Below, in pieces: positions 1-11,343 of a stretch of DNA of 64,000 nucleotides. Location: contig JAQGDQ010001084.1 of NCBI GenBank assembly GCA_030141605.1, positions 1-64,000 of the forward strand, given 5' to 3'. The stretch is from Tubiluchus corallicola (Eukaryota; Priapulida; Priapulimorpha; Priapulimorphida; Tubiluchidae). The notes under the pieces are model-generated. The model saw only the letters and a list, made by a program, of their open reading frames with translations, did no database searches and was not told the DNA's origin. The position numbers and the translations under genes are program-made. The first letter of the stretch is position 1; each line of letters starts with the position of its first letter.

Positions 1-614
1 AGTATAATTGTAAATTACCGTATCTTGTCAATAAGATTAAAAATACGTTTTTGGTTAGTGAGTGGTGCACTCTGAGGCTTTATGAACGAGCACAACATTT
101 TAAATAATAGTCTAATTGCATAAGTCTTTCCAGCAGTTAAGTAACACAGATTTGCACGGAAAGTATTTTGAGACAGTCCTATAATATTGTCTTTTCTTCC
201 CTTGATTTACGTTTGGTACATGATGTCATGTAATAGCGACTTCGAAACTGTATTGCAGGAGATTTAAAATGAAAACAAACTAAAATTCCTTTCAGTGCGA
301 GTACTATATGTTCATAAAATTGCTGTAAAGTAATATAATTTTTTCGGCGATTTTTCTGAAACCTACTTCAGGTGACCCTTTTCTTGTCCTTCAAATGTCG
401 TACATCTCCATCCATTGAATCGATATCACGTACAGGGACTGTTCACTCCTATGCCAGGACTCCCTACACACTGCAATGCCCCAAGTGGATTTGTTTCTAA
501 GGATCAGTGCTGAAGTGTTTAAATCTTTCTGTGCAAAATCCAAGTATGTAACATTTGTCCTCCTGCAGGTTTTTTAGTTGGTTCTATGGCTTGTTGAAGA
601 GCTATCTTCACTGG

Positions 615-1190
615 ATTATCATCAGGTAGTCTAAGCATATGCCCAATCCATCTTAAACGGCGTCTTTTTATTTTTCCAAGGTTTTTCTTTCATTTTTTCA
701 TATAGATCTTTGTTTGAAATTTTCTTTGGCCATCTAATACCCAAAACGTTTCTGTAATTTCGCCTTTGAAATGCATCGATTTCAGCTTTAGCATTTGCTT
801 TTAATGTCCAGAGCTCAGAGTTGTACAGAAATACAGTTTCAACTAAGGCTGAGAATATTCTAATTTTTGTTTCCAAAGAAATCTTCCTATTTTCAAAAAC
901 TTTTGTGAGTTTTGAGTAAGCTGATAATGCCAATATCTTCCGTCTTAATATGTCGTCTTCTGTTGCCAGCAGACTACCGAGATACTTGCATCTTTGCCAT
1001 GATTCATCACCATGGCGTGTTATGTGAAACCTTTCGGTTTTATTTTTGTTTACTACGAGATCCATTCTGTTCAGTTTCTCCTATGGAGTTTTTTATTTAT
1101 CTATTTCGCCTTTGTTTCTTGTGTAACTATGCCACATCATCTGCACACTGCATATGTATTGTAGTAGTCGACTTTCTTTGTGGAGACCTT
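615..1190 (-). pseudogene. LINE reverse transcriptase C-terminal fragment (left arm)
   Basis: Read on the minus strand, this stretch encodes the end of a non-LTR retrotransposon reverse transcriptase. It has the CADD catalytic box (normally YADD), then NKNKTE, a GSLLATEDD segment, ELWTL, FQRRNYRNVLGIRWP and, after a frame change near 640, RWIGHMLRLPDD. These C-terminal motifs are typical of LINE endonuclease/reverse-transcriptase proteins. Only 144 residues are continuously open (631-1065). The endonuclease and most of the polymerase are missing, so this is an inactive remnant captured inside the foldback arm. The Y to C change in the active-site box is also in the other arm. Confidence 0.7.
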
Positions 1191-1710
1191 CTTTGTGAAC
1201 GACTCTACCGCCGCGACATCTGTTTGAGATTTTTTTTCATTATTCAAGGCAAAGGCCAAGCGAAAGCATGTTACTATTATATTGTTATATTATTAATAAC
1301 TACAAGTGCTTTATAAATGTTTATACCCTTGTCCACCTTTTCCAGAAATGATATTTTGGTCCATTTACTGTGAAATTTAAACACCGGATCAGAAAAGTTT
1401 ATGGTGCTATAAAATACGCAACCTTAAATTATGGAATGGTGGTGTTTATAATATTGTAACTTAGAGATAATGGTGCTGATATGCATGTCACGGCGTACTT
1501 GTGAAAAAAAACGTAAAAAGAAGCAGCAGTAAGAAGTGAAATTATAGAATTAAGTAAGTATGTATCTAGTCCAATGTGCGTGTATGTATAGTGATTGAAG
1601 CCAATGCGAAATGTTATTATTATTTTTGCATAACGTTACTTTTTTGTGCTCGTATCTGTAATTATGCGCATCTGTAATGTGTTTCTGTAATTTAGTTCTG
1701 TTTTGCAAAC

Positions 1711-1965
1711 AAGGTAAGTTACCACATTACTTAGTAAAACATGCCAACCCCAAACAAGGTAATAACATTACTTAGTAAAACATGCCAACCCCAAATGAGG
1801 TAAGTACACATTATAACATAACCCCAAACAAGGTAGTTACCACATTATTAGTAAAACATGCCAACCCCAAATGAGGTAAGTTACCACATTATTTAGTAAA
1901 CATGCCAACCCCAAATGAGGTAAGTTACCACATTATTTAGTAAACATGCCAACCCCAAACAAGGT
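1711..1965 (-). repeat. 45-bp tandem repeat, minus-oriented block (about 5-6 copies)
   Basis: The unit contains CATGCCAACCCCAAA followed by the complement of GTAACTTACC. It is the reverse complement of the array that begins at 1966. Copies here are less regular than in the plus-oriented block, with several 1-10 base losses. Confidence 0.8.
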
Positions 1966-3967
1966 AACTTACCTCATTTGGGGTTGGCATGTTTTACTAA
2001 ATAATGTGGTAACTTACCTCATTTGGGGTTGGCATGTTTTACTAAGTAATGTGGTAACTTACCTCATTTGGGGTTGGCATGTTTTACTAAGTAATGTGGT
2101 AACTTACCTCATTTGGGGTTGGCATGTTTTACTAAGTAATGTGGTAACTTACCTTGTTTGGGGTTGGCATGTTTTACTAAGTAATGTGGTAACTTACCTC
2201 ATTTGGGGTTGGCATGTTTTACTAAGTAATGTGGTAACTTACCTTGTTTGGGGTTGGCATGTTTTACTAAGTAATGTGGTAACTTACCTCATTTGGGGTT
2301 GGCATGTTTTATTAAATAATGTGGTAACTTACCTTGTTTGGGGTTGGCATATTTTATTAAGTAATGTGGTAACTTACCTCGTTTGGGGTTGGCATGTTTT
2401 ACTAAGTAATGTGGTAACTTACCTCATTTGGGGTTGGCATGTTTTACTAAATAATGTGGTAACTTACCTTGTGTTGGGGTTGGCATGTTTTACTAAGTAA
2501 TGTGGTAACTTACCTCGTTTGGGGTTGGCGTGTTTTACTAAATAATGTGGTAACTTACCTTGTGTTGGGGTTGGCATGTTTTATTAAGTAGTGTGGTAAC
2601 TTACCTCGTTTGGGGTTGGCATGTTTTACTAAGTAATGTGGTACTTACCTTGTTTGGGGTTGGCATGTTTTACTAAGTAATGTGGTAACTTACCTCGTTA
2701 GGGGTTGGCATGTTTTACTAAATAATGTGGTAACTTACCTTGTTTGGGGTTGGCATGTTTTATTAAGTAGTGTGGTAACTTACCTCATTTGGGGTTGGCA
2801 TGTTTTACTAAATAATGTGGTAACTTACCTCATTTGGGGTTGGCATGTTTTACTAAATAATGTGGTAACTTACCTTGTGTTGGGGTTGGCATGTTTTACT
2901 AAGTAATGTGGTAACTTACCTCATTTGGGGTTGGCATGTTTTACTAAATAATGTGGTAACTTACCTTGTTTGGGGTTGGCATGTTTTACTAAGTAATGTG
3001 GTAACTTACCTCATTTGGGGTTGGCATGTTTTACTAAATAATGTGGTAACTTACCTCATTTGGGGTTGGCATGTTTTACTAAGTAATGTGGTAACTTACC
3101 TCATTTGGGGTTGGCATGTTTTACTAAATAATGTGGTAACTTACCTCATTTGGGGTTGGCATGTTTTACTAAATAATGTGGTAACTTACCTTGTTTGGGG
3201 TCGCCATGTTTTACTAAGTAATGTGGTAACTTACCTCATTTTGGGTTGGCATGTTTTACTAAGTAATGTGGTAACTTACCTTGTGTTGGGGTTGGCATGT
3301 TTTACTAAGTAATGTGGCAACTTACCTCATTTGGGGTTGGCATGTTTTACTAAATAATGTGGTAACTTACCTTGTTTGGGGTTGGCATGTTTTACTAAAT
3401 AATGTGGCAACTTACCTCATTTTGGGTTGGCATGTTTTACTAAATAATGTGGTAACTTACCTTGTTTGGGGTTGGCATGTTTTACTAAATAATGTGGCAA
3501 CTTACCTCATTTGGGGTTGGCATGTTTTACTAAATAATGTGGTAACTTACCTTGTGTTGGGGTTGGCATGTTTTACTAAGTAATGTGGCAACTTACCTCA
3601 TTTGGGGTTGGCATGTTTTACTAAGTAATGTGGTAACTTACCTTGTGTTGGGGTTGGCATGTTTTACTAAGTATTGTGGTAACTTACCCCGTTTGGGGTT
3701 GGCATGTTTTACTAAGTAATGTGGTAACTTACCTCGTTTGGGGTTGGCATGTTTTACTAAGTAATGTGGTAACTTACCTTGTGTTGGGGTTGGCATGTTT
3801 TACTAAGTAATGTGGTAACTTACCTTGTGTTGGGGTTGGCATGTTTTACTAAGTAATGTGGTAACTTACCTTGTGTTGGGGTTGGCATGTTTTACTAAGT
3901 AATGTGGTAACTTACCTTGTTTAGGGTTGGCATGTTTTACTAAGTAATGTGGTAACTTACCTTGTTT
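1966..3967 (+). repeat. 45-bp tandem repeat, plus-oriented block (about 44 copies)
   Basis: The unit reads GTAACTTACC, then TCATTTGGGG or TTGTTTGGGG, then TTGGCATGTTTTACTAA, then GTAATGTG. Most units are 45 bp, and those with TTGTGTTGGGG are 46 bp. Because 45 is a multiple of three, the array reads open in some frames as a 15-residue repeat. The 46-bp units break the frame repeatedly and there is no start context or splice support, so I read it as non-coding. Two alternating unit types (TCATTTG and TTGTTTG) suggest expansion of longer blocks. Confidence 0.9.
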
Positions 3968-4499
3968 AACGCAAATAGAACTAAATTACGGAAACTCATT
4001 ACAGATGCGCATAAATTACAGATACGAGCACAAAAAAGTAACGTTATGCAAAAATAATAATAACACTTCGCATTGGCTTCAATCACTATACATACACGCA
4101 CATTGGACTAGATACATACTTACTTAATTCTATAATTTCACTTCTTTCTGCTGCTTCTTTTTACGTTTTTTTCACAAGTACGCCGTGACATGCGTATCAG
4201 CACCATCCTCTCTAAGTTACAATAGTATAAACACCAAATGGCCATAATTTCATAATTTAAGATTGCGTTTTTATAGCACCATAAACTTTACTCATCCGGT
4301 GCTTAAATTTCACAGTAAATGGATCAAAATATCATTTCTGGAAAAGGTGGACAAGGGTATAAACATTTATAAGGCACTTGTAGTTATTAATAATATAACA
4401 ATATAATAGTAACATGCTTTCGCTTGGCCGTTGCCTTGAATAATGAAAAAAATCTCATACAGATGTCGCGGCGGTAGAGTCGTTCACAAAGAAGGTCTC

Positions 4500-5075
4500 C
4501 ACAAAGAAAGTCGACTACTACAATACATATGCAGTGTGCAGATGATGTGGCATGGATTACAAGAAACAAAGGCGAAATAGATAAAATAAAAAACTCCATA
4601 GAGGAGAAACTGAACAGAATGGATCTCGTAGTAAACAAAAATAAAACCGAAGAGTTTCACATAACACGCCATGGTGATGAATCATGGCAAAGATGCAAGT
4701 ATCTCGGTAGTCTGCTGGCAACAGAAGACGACATATCAAGACGAAGATAATGGCATTATCAGCTTATTCAAAACTCACAAAAGTTTTTGAAAATAGGAAG
4801 ATTTCTTTGGAGACAAAAATTAAAATATTCTCAGCCTTAGTTGAAACTGTATTTCTGTATAGCTCTGGACATTAAAAGCAAATCATAAAGCTGAAATCGA
4901 TGCGTTTCAAAGGCGAAATTACAGAAACATTTTGAGCTTCAGATAGAGAAACAAAATCTCAAATAAAGATCTAAATGAAAAAATAAAAGAGGAACTTTGA
5001 ACAACAAAAATAAAAAGACGCCATTTAAGATGGATTGCATATGCTTAGATTACCTGAAGATAGTCCAGTAAAGAT
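4500..5075 (+). pseudogene. LINE reverse transcriptase C-terminal fragment (right arm)
   Basis: This is the mirror copy of the left-arm fragment. MQCADDVAWI begins at 4529, and the frame runs through NKNKTEEFHI to a stop at 4748, where bases are missing relative to the left arm. After that, matching segments continue in shifted frames (the RWIAYA.. equivalent is near 5030). It has more lesions than the left copy. The shared Y to C change shows the fragment was already mutated before, or was homogenised after, the inverted duplication. Confidence 0.65.
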
Positions 5076-5282
5076 AACTCTTCCACAAGTCACAAAACTA
5101 ACTAAAAACCAGTAGGAGGACAAATGTTAACGTATTTAGTTTTTGCACAGAAAGATTTAAACACTTCAGCACTGATCCTTGGAGATAAATGCATTTGGGG
5201 TGTTGCGGCGAGCAGGGAGTCCTGACAGAGGGAGGTGAACAGTCCCTGTACGTATGATTCAATGGATGGAGATGTACGACAT

Positions 5283-5735
5283 TTGAAGGACAAGAAAAGG
5301 GTCACCTGAAGTAGGTTTCAGAAAAATCGCCGAAGAAAATTATATTACTTTACAGCAGTATTGTGCACGTATCGTAGTCGTGTTGAAAGGAATTTTCGTT
5401 TGTTTTCATTTTAATTCTCCTGCAATACAGTTACGTGACGTCACTAAAATACGTAAATCAGGGCAAGAAAGGGAAATGTTAAATTATGACCCATTAAACT
5501 TTCCGTGCAAATCTATTTCACTTAACTGCTGGAAAGACTTATGCAATTAGACTAATTATTTAAAATGTTTGTGCTCGTTCATAAAATGTTGCTCCCTCCA
5601 GGGTGCGCCACTCACTAGCCAAAAATGTATTTTTAATCTTATTGACAAGATACGGTAATTTACAATTTTACTTTAATTTAAAATTAGCAACATGTATGCT
5701 ACGAATGCTCTGATTATTTACTCAATGTTATCCCT
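5283..5735 (+). repeat. Dispersed repeat A, right-arm terminal copy
   Basis: This is the outermost part of the foldback right arm and includes AAGGACAAGAAAAGG, a TGACGTCA-like motif, CTCCAGGGTGCGCCACTCACTA, CTTATTGACAAGATAC and TAGCAACATGTATGCTACGAA. The same order of blocks recurs at 11344-11830, 23124-23440 and, diverged, at 8328-8570. The left arm starts with its reverse complement. No coding potential is seen. Confidence 0.8.
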
Positions 5736-6280
5736 AGCCCTTAGCATGCAAAAGGCCACCAATTGGGGTGCCTAAATTTTGCATTTTGTCCCCTCCTTCG
5801 GGCGTTCAAAGCTTGTCAGCTTTTTAAAACCCCAGGTGCACATCTACCACACTGTTAGGGCTGCCAAGCCTGTGAGTTTAGTCACCCTAGCTTGCATGCC
5901 TTACGAATTACTAAAAGTTGAAGTGTCGGAGAATAAATAAGATTAAAATCAACAACTCAATAAAAACAGTAGAATTTTATAGCAAAATCTCAATTATTAC
6001 ACCTACTGAATAGCACGAGCAAATCAGGACTTCAACAGCCGTCTGTGGCCATGACCCTGGGACCTTGGTCATTTTACATTCAACCCACGATACTTCCATA
6101 AACATTCTTAAAAAATCAATACCGCTCAGCCTGGCCTTCGTAAAATAATCAAATCATAATTCATTATAAAACGTATGTACATTTATTGCTGGAGAGATTT
6201 TTACAGCTAGCCCATGTTAGGATTTTAGCCTAAGAATGTGACCAAGCCACTTGTTGTCAAGGTCTTTTAGCGGCGGTTAG
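5736..6280. other. Intergenic sequence, no gene seen
   Basis: AT-rich sequence between the foldback element and the TATA box at 6286. No open frame of note, RNA gene or repeat is recognised. The last 200 bases are presumably the proximal promoter of the secreted-protein gene. Confidence 0.5.
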
Positions 6281-6285
6281 AAAGG

Positions 6286-6366
6286 GATATAAAAGAGGGA
6301 CCGTTATGAAAAACTATCAGACCACAAGACCCGGAGCCTGTAGAAGCACAGTAAAAACTGCAGTAG
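6286..6366 (+). promoter_or_regulatory. TATA box, predicted transcription start and 5' untranslated exon of the secreted-protein gene
   Basis: GATATAAAAG at 6286-6295 is a strong TATA box. An initiator-like TATCAGACC lies about 30 bases downstream (around 6319). The short leader ends in an ideal splice donor, CAGTAG|GTAAGT, with the exon end at 6366. Joining it to the acceptor at 7917 gives a leader with the first ATG at 7926. The transcription start is inferred from spacing only. Confidence 0.6.
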
Positions 6367-7177
6367 GTAAGTTCACGAAACTTTTTTGTTATTAGGAAAA
6401 CGGGGTACTTAGAAATGAAAATAAGGAAAGAAATGTCGGGACTGAGCCTGATTTATCCCTGGAACCAACCATTCCTTTAGGACAGAAAACACGGAAAATT
6501 CGGGATTGAGTCTGGATATAATCCCGGTACAAATTCATACTCACTTGTTCACTTTTCCTTTCTTTCGATTAAACTTTAGATAGAAAATTTCAGTAATTGT
6601 CAGTTTACTTCATTATTAATAAAATAGATAGTATTGAATTTAGGACGTTGAATAGTTGACTCACTTTAACGCTTATGATAGATAATTTCGCAATTAACAG
6701 AGACGAAATTCTAACCGTGGATGCGTCTCTTGATTCCATGACGCTGAGTTCCCTTTTTTCGTTTGTAAATCAATGAAGAACAAGGTGCTACGTATTTTTA
6801 TGTAATTTCTAAATAAAAGTGGCAAAGGTGATGATCCTTGAGGCATGCTTAAATGTGAGTCCTTTGCATTCTAACAAATTTATCCTTCAGGTGAAACTTT
6901 ATGTTGCGTTAAACTATAGCATACACTTACTGTACATCTCATAAGAAAAGCCTAACGTTAAAAGCTAAAGCTTTTGTTAGAAGTAGAAACTTTTTTTGAA
7001 TGGAAATTGGAAATGTCGTATATTGTGGCGTCGAATTTGCGATATTTATCTGTACATTGTAGTGGGAATTTGTGGTAGATTATCGAAAAGTGATTTATTG
7101 ATTTATTGACCAAATTTTTGTTAGTTTTGAGTTTTGTTAAAAAAATTTCTGTGGTTTCTCATTCGCGTATTTCTTTC

Positions 7178-7480
7178 TTTTCCTTTCTTCTCTTCTCTTC
7201 TCTTCTGTCCTCTTCTCTTGTCTTGTCTTGTCTTGATTTTTTTGTCTTGTCTTGTCTTCTTTTCTCTTCTCTTCTCTTCTCTTTTCTTCACTTCTCTTCA
7301 CTCCTCTTCCCTTCACATCTCTTTCTTCTGTTCTTTTTTCTTCTCTTCTCCTCTGTTCTATTCTCTTCTCTCTCATCTCTTATCTTCTCTTTTCTATTCT
7401 CTTGTCTCTTCTCATTTCTTCACCCCTCTTCTCTTCTTTTCTCCTCTCTTCTCCCTTTATTTTCTTCTCTTCTCTTTTCT
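7178..7480. repeat. Polypyrimidine (TTCTC)n low-complexity tract
   Basis: Imperfect TCTTC/TTCTC repeats fill about 300 bases in intron 1 of the secreted-protein gene. Open frames across it (Ser/Leu/Phe-only or Arg/Glu/Lys-only) are composition artefacts. Confidence 0.9.
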
Positions 7481-7925
7481 CTTGTCTGTATGCTTGCCTA
7501 CTTCGATAATTTTTGATCTCAAGTAATTTGAGAATAATCAAAGATTTGATACGTTTTATTTCTCAGTTCACAGAAATCGTAAATCAAAAGTAAATAAAAA
7601 ATACTCATAACTTAACCCGCTTAAATCTGCAGCTGTGATCTCGATTTCCTCATAGTTTCAGCAGCTTTAGAGTTTATAATGATTACAAGTAATAAAGCTA
7701 AATTAAATTGCCGTTAATTTATAATCAATGGTCTTTTCAATGTTCTTTTGCAAACCTGCTCTTTTGTAAGATATATTTTCTCTCTTCATAATAGCTTTGT
7801 GTGTTCCTGCTTTTCATTCCAACTCCCTTCTTTCTTCCTGGTTTGTTATCAAAGCGCATTTTGCAAATCGACAGATCACATAAGATACATTTGTTCAAAA
7901 GAAAACACATTTTCAGACTGACGTC

Positions 7926-9822
7926 ATGAATCTCCTGGTTGTGATCCTGTTTACCCTGGTAGCTGGCATCTCTGCGGGCGGTTACGGCCACGGTTACCAA
8001 CACGGACGTTTGAAACAGTTCGTTGCAAAGCCAAAGGAAGTCATCAAGGAGGAAGTTCCGGTAGTCGTCGTCACAGAAAGTCCTGAATATTTCACTACCA
8101 CCAGATATGGACCGATCAGCAGTGGATTCCTGAGAGGTTCCGGGGACAGATCCAGTCGGGTGGAGTACACAAGAAGTGGATCAGCCAGCGGAAGTCTGTT
8201 CTCCAGGGACAATGCAGAAGCCACTGAAACTGCTTCAAAGACACGAGGATATGAATACAAATACAGGTAGGCTGCCCCTTTTCTGAAAATTAAAGGAGAA
8301 GAATAGGCAATTTTAATGCATGTCTCAAAAAACTTTCCATACAAACTTATATTACTTACCTATTTGAAAGGCTAGAAAAGAAAATTCTTAGTAATTTAAT
8401 ATGTTCGCGCCAACTGGTAAAGAGTGGCTGACTCACCTTCCCATTGTGCACCACCGGCTCACCAAAAACGTATTTTTAATCTTATTGACAAGATACAGTA
8501 CTTTATAGTTTTGTTCAGTTAGTGCGCTACGAATGCGCTGACCAATGTCTCAAACTTGCAGTGTTAAGTAAACTTGTTTTAATCGACTATAAGCCATAAT
8601 GGGCTGCGCCTAACGGTCATCGCGGGAGTTTAAATTTCAAGGGTTTTATAAAGGTAATACAAGCATTGTGCGCTATAAGGCAAAATGAAAGTAACACAAA
8701 ATCGCGAGTCGAATTTTTCTAAGCTAGCTTTATGTAAGTACAAGGTTTCCTTGTACATTAACAACGCCCATAAACTGACTTAAAGCAAAACCGGACTCAA
8801 TCTTAAACTGTAGGTCAAAACAATCTGTTCTTTAAAATATTGAAAAGGAAACAAACAATTTTTTCAAAAATGACTCACGTAAAAGAATTATTACCACGCA
8901 AACACAATTTCGACTTCGCGCAACTAGTTCTTCGCTGTTACGTGCATTTTACAATTCTGTAGTTAGACAGGCTAGCGCCTGGATGTCGAAAACGCATTGC
9001 TCGAAAAACAGGTGCTTTACCTCTCACTTTAGATGTGTTAGTTTGTGACGAAACTACACACGTTTGACAGCTTATGCGTGAGCACAGCGGTAAATTTAAA
9101 ATTTATTGTTAAATCTGCAAAAGTTAGTGTGGCCCCGTTAAAAAGCAATTGCGTAGTGAAAGGGTTAAATCTTGCCTAGTTTTAGTACAACACACTGAAT
9201 ATCTTACGGTAGCAGTGTACATGAATTTTCGCTTTCGCAAACACGTGCAACACGCTCGCGGAATATTTTTGCTGTTGAATATTATGTTAGTTTATGATGT
9301 CATCAATAGTTGGGCTCGTCCTCCGTTAATTAAGTTTTTAATCTATTATTTAACTATCAGAACCGCTTTTGCAGTATTAATTGTGCTAAAATGTATACTT
9401 TTTACCATACTTAAAAATGGGGCAGTGTATGAAAAATCATCCTGTCTTCCTTTAAATATTGATCCATAGAATTATATGGCTTGTGCAGATCACTGATCGA
9501 TATTTTGGTCAACCCTGTACAATAAATGTTTTCAACTAGACGTCGTAGAGTAAATGTTAAGAGAGTAAGCAATTAAAACAATCCAGAAAATTAATAGACA
9601 AACAGAAATAACGTAAAAAAAGTTAAAAAATATAACAGTCAACATCGACTGTCATATCAATGTCGACGTTGAAATTTGTTGCTTGCAGCCGTTTTAATTC
9701 ACATTTTCACCACCAGGCAGGGCCACAGTTACGAGCAACCAAGGACGCTGTACCACTATGACATTGAGGAACCAATCTGGGGCTTCGCTGACGTGGATTA
9801 TGTCTACACAGGAGAAGAATAA
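7926..9822 (+). CDS. Small secreted protein, 148 aa, unknown function (coding exons 7926-8266 and 9717-9822)
   Basis: Exon 2 starts at 7917 after TTTTCAG, and ATG 7926 is the first start codon. The donor is ACAG|GTAGGC at 8267. The intron ends in CACCAG, and exon 3 runs from 9717 to the TAA at 9820-9822. The split Arg codon (AG+G) keeps the frame. Residues 1-17 (MNLLVVILFTLVAGISA) are a clear signal peptide, followed by a Gly/His/Tyr-rich stretch (GGYGHGYQHG). Next come a Lys/Val-rich segment ending in VVVVTESPEYFTTTRYGP, a Ser/Arg/Gly-rich middle and an acidic, aromatic C terminus (YHYDIEEPIWGFADVDYVYTGEE). There are no cysteines, so it is not a disulphide-rich peptide. The TATA promoter and poly(A) signal suggest a highly transcribed gene. 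I do not recognise the family. A structural, cuticular or mucus protein is possible but unproven. Confidence 0.8.
8328..8570 (+). repeat. Dispersed repeat A, diverged partial copy in intron 2
   Basis: It shares the blocks AAAACTTTCC, GTGCACCACCGGCTCACCAAAAACGTATT, ATCTTATTGACAAGATACAGTA and GCTACGAATGCGCTGA with the foldback right arm. It is the most diverged of the copies in this window. Confidence 0.65.
8780..9455 (+). mobile_element. TTAA-type MITE, copy 1 (676 bp)
   Basis: A 676-bp block that recurs inverted at 22004-22631. Both copies are bounded by TTAA, and their ends are short imperfect inverted repeats (TTAAAGCAAAA at one end, complement of TTAAAGGAAC at the other). This fits a non-autonomous piggyBac-like element with TTAA target sites. 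The 106-residue open frame inside is not conserved in the second copy. It sits in intron 2 of the secreted-protein gene. Confidence 0.6.
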
Positions 9823-9991
9823 ATTCCACACCTGAACAACAAGACCCGGGACTGCACAATCTGGCTAGACTTTTCTAAATTTCATCGTTAATAGACGGAA
9901 ACATAAGCAAGATTTTCATAAAGTATTATTGTAATAATCGATGTGGAGATTTGTGGCTTCTTCCACACGATGCCGCCACTTGTATAGTAAC

Positions 9992-9997
9992 AATAAA
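9992..9997 (+). terminator. Poly(A) signal of the secreted-protein gene
   Basis: AATAAA lies 170 bases after the TAA at 9822. Further AATAAATAA motifs near 10244-10266 could be alternative signals. Confidence 0.6.
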
Positions 9998-10435
9998 TAC
10001 TCGAAGAATTATGACAAGTTACTTTAAAAAAAGCCGTGACCGATTTCGACTGCCATCTAGTGTGCTTTCAGAAGACTAAGCGCACATGCATTTTACTTAT
10101 TTTAAGATCTTGTGAGTTTTTATATAATTGTATTTTTGTATGATATTTAACAATGGCCCTGGATTGTCACAACTACTTTGTATAGTTGATACTAGTTGTA
10201 ATGATTTTTAGACTTCATTTTTGATGTAGTTGAAATCAAATAAGTAATAAATAATTAAATAAATAAAAAATCACCTTGCTATGTTTTCAAACGTTTTTGA
10301 CCCAGTGATTCAACTTTTATGTTAAATGTCCGATCAGATTTTAGCAAAAAACTTTTTCCTATGATTGTGGACGTACTTCCAGCAGCAGCTTCTATTTGGG
10401 CTTCTTTTATTTCTAGTATAATAGCTTAACAAATG

Positions 10436-11266
10436 TGCATGAAGACCCATAGTGTGACGACCCACAGTGTGAAGACTCATAGTGTGACAACCCACAGTAT
10501 GATGACCGACAATGTGGTAACCCATAGTGTGACGACCCACAGTGTGATGACCCACAGTGTGACGACCCACAGTGTGAAGATCCACAGTGTGACGACCCAC
10601 AGTGTGACGACCCACAGTGTGAAGACCCACAGTGTGACGACCCACAGTGTGACGATCCACAGTGTGACGACCCACAGTGTGACGATCCACAGTGTGACAA
10701 CCCACAGTGTGACCACCCACAGTGCGACGACCCACAGTGTGACGACCCACAGTGTGACGATCCACAGTGTGACAACCCACAGTGTGACGACCCACAGTGC
10801 GACGATCCGCAGTGTGACGACCAACCCACAGTGTGACAATGGGTCGTGTGACGACCTACAGTGTAACAATCCACAGTGTGACGACCCACAGTGTGACGAT
10901 CCACAGTCTGATGATCCACAGTGTGACGATCCACAGTCTGATGATCCACAGTGTGATGACCCACAGTGTGATGATCCACAGTCTGATGATCCACAGTGTG
11001 ACGATCCACAGTGTGACGACCCACAGTGTGACGATCCACAGTGTGATGACCCACAGTGTGACGACCCACAGTGTGACGATGGATCGTGTGACGACCTACA
11101 GTGTGACGATCCACAGTGTGACGATCCACAGTGTGACGATCCACAGTGTGACGACCCACAGTGTGACGATCCACAGTGTGACAACCCACAGTGTGACGAT
11201 CCACAATGTGATGATCCACAATGTGACGACCCACAATGTGACGATCCACAGTGTGACGATCCATCT
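10436..11266. repeat. 15-bp satellite, GACGACCCACAGTGT unit (about 55 copies)
   Basis: The unit alternates between GACGACCCACAGTGT and GACGATCCACAGTGT with a few interruptions, such as GGGTCGTGTGACGACCTACA near 10840. A 15-bp period keeps several frames open on both strands (Thr-His-Ser-Val or Asp-Asp-Pro-Gln-Cys repeats). These frames have no start context or splice sites and start and stop where the repeat does. Confidence 0.92.
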
Positions 11267-11343
11267 TGTGCAGTTGCTTTTGTGAAACGGCAATTAATTA
11301 CCCAAGAAATGAAATCTTATGAAATTTCCTACCAAATATTGTC

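Larger units (their letters stand above)
1..5668. mobile_element. Giant foldback (inverted-repeat) element with LINE fragment and 45-bp repeat core
   Basis: Bases 1-1710 and about 3968-5668 are reverse complements of each other with modest divergence. For example, the first 60 bases match the reverse complement of about 5610-5668. Between the arms lies a 45-bp tandem repeat, first in minus orientation (about 1711-1965) and then in plus orientation (1966-3967), with a turnaround palindrome near 1946-1990. Each arm contains the same decayed reverse-transcriptase piece. The right arm continues past 5668 into sequence shared with other dispersed copies, so the left arm probably continues upstream of the window. 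This is foldback-transposon-like architecture. No transposase is visible, so the mobilising enzyme is unknown. Confidence 0.75.

Noticed and set aside
1946-3583. Open frames encoding VTYLIWGWHVLLSNV repeats
   Set aside because: They arise because the satellite unit is 45 bp. The 46-bp units shift the frame repeatedly, and there is no start context or splice support.
7106-7526. Ser/Leu/Phe-rich open frames at 7.1-7.5 kb
   Set aside because: They lie in a polypyrimidine tract within intron 1 of the secreted-protein gene.
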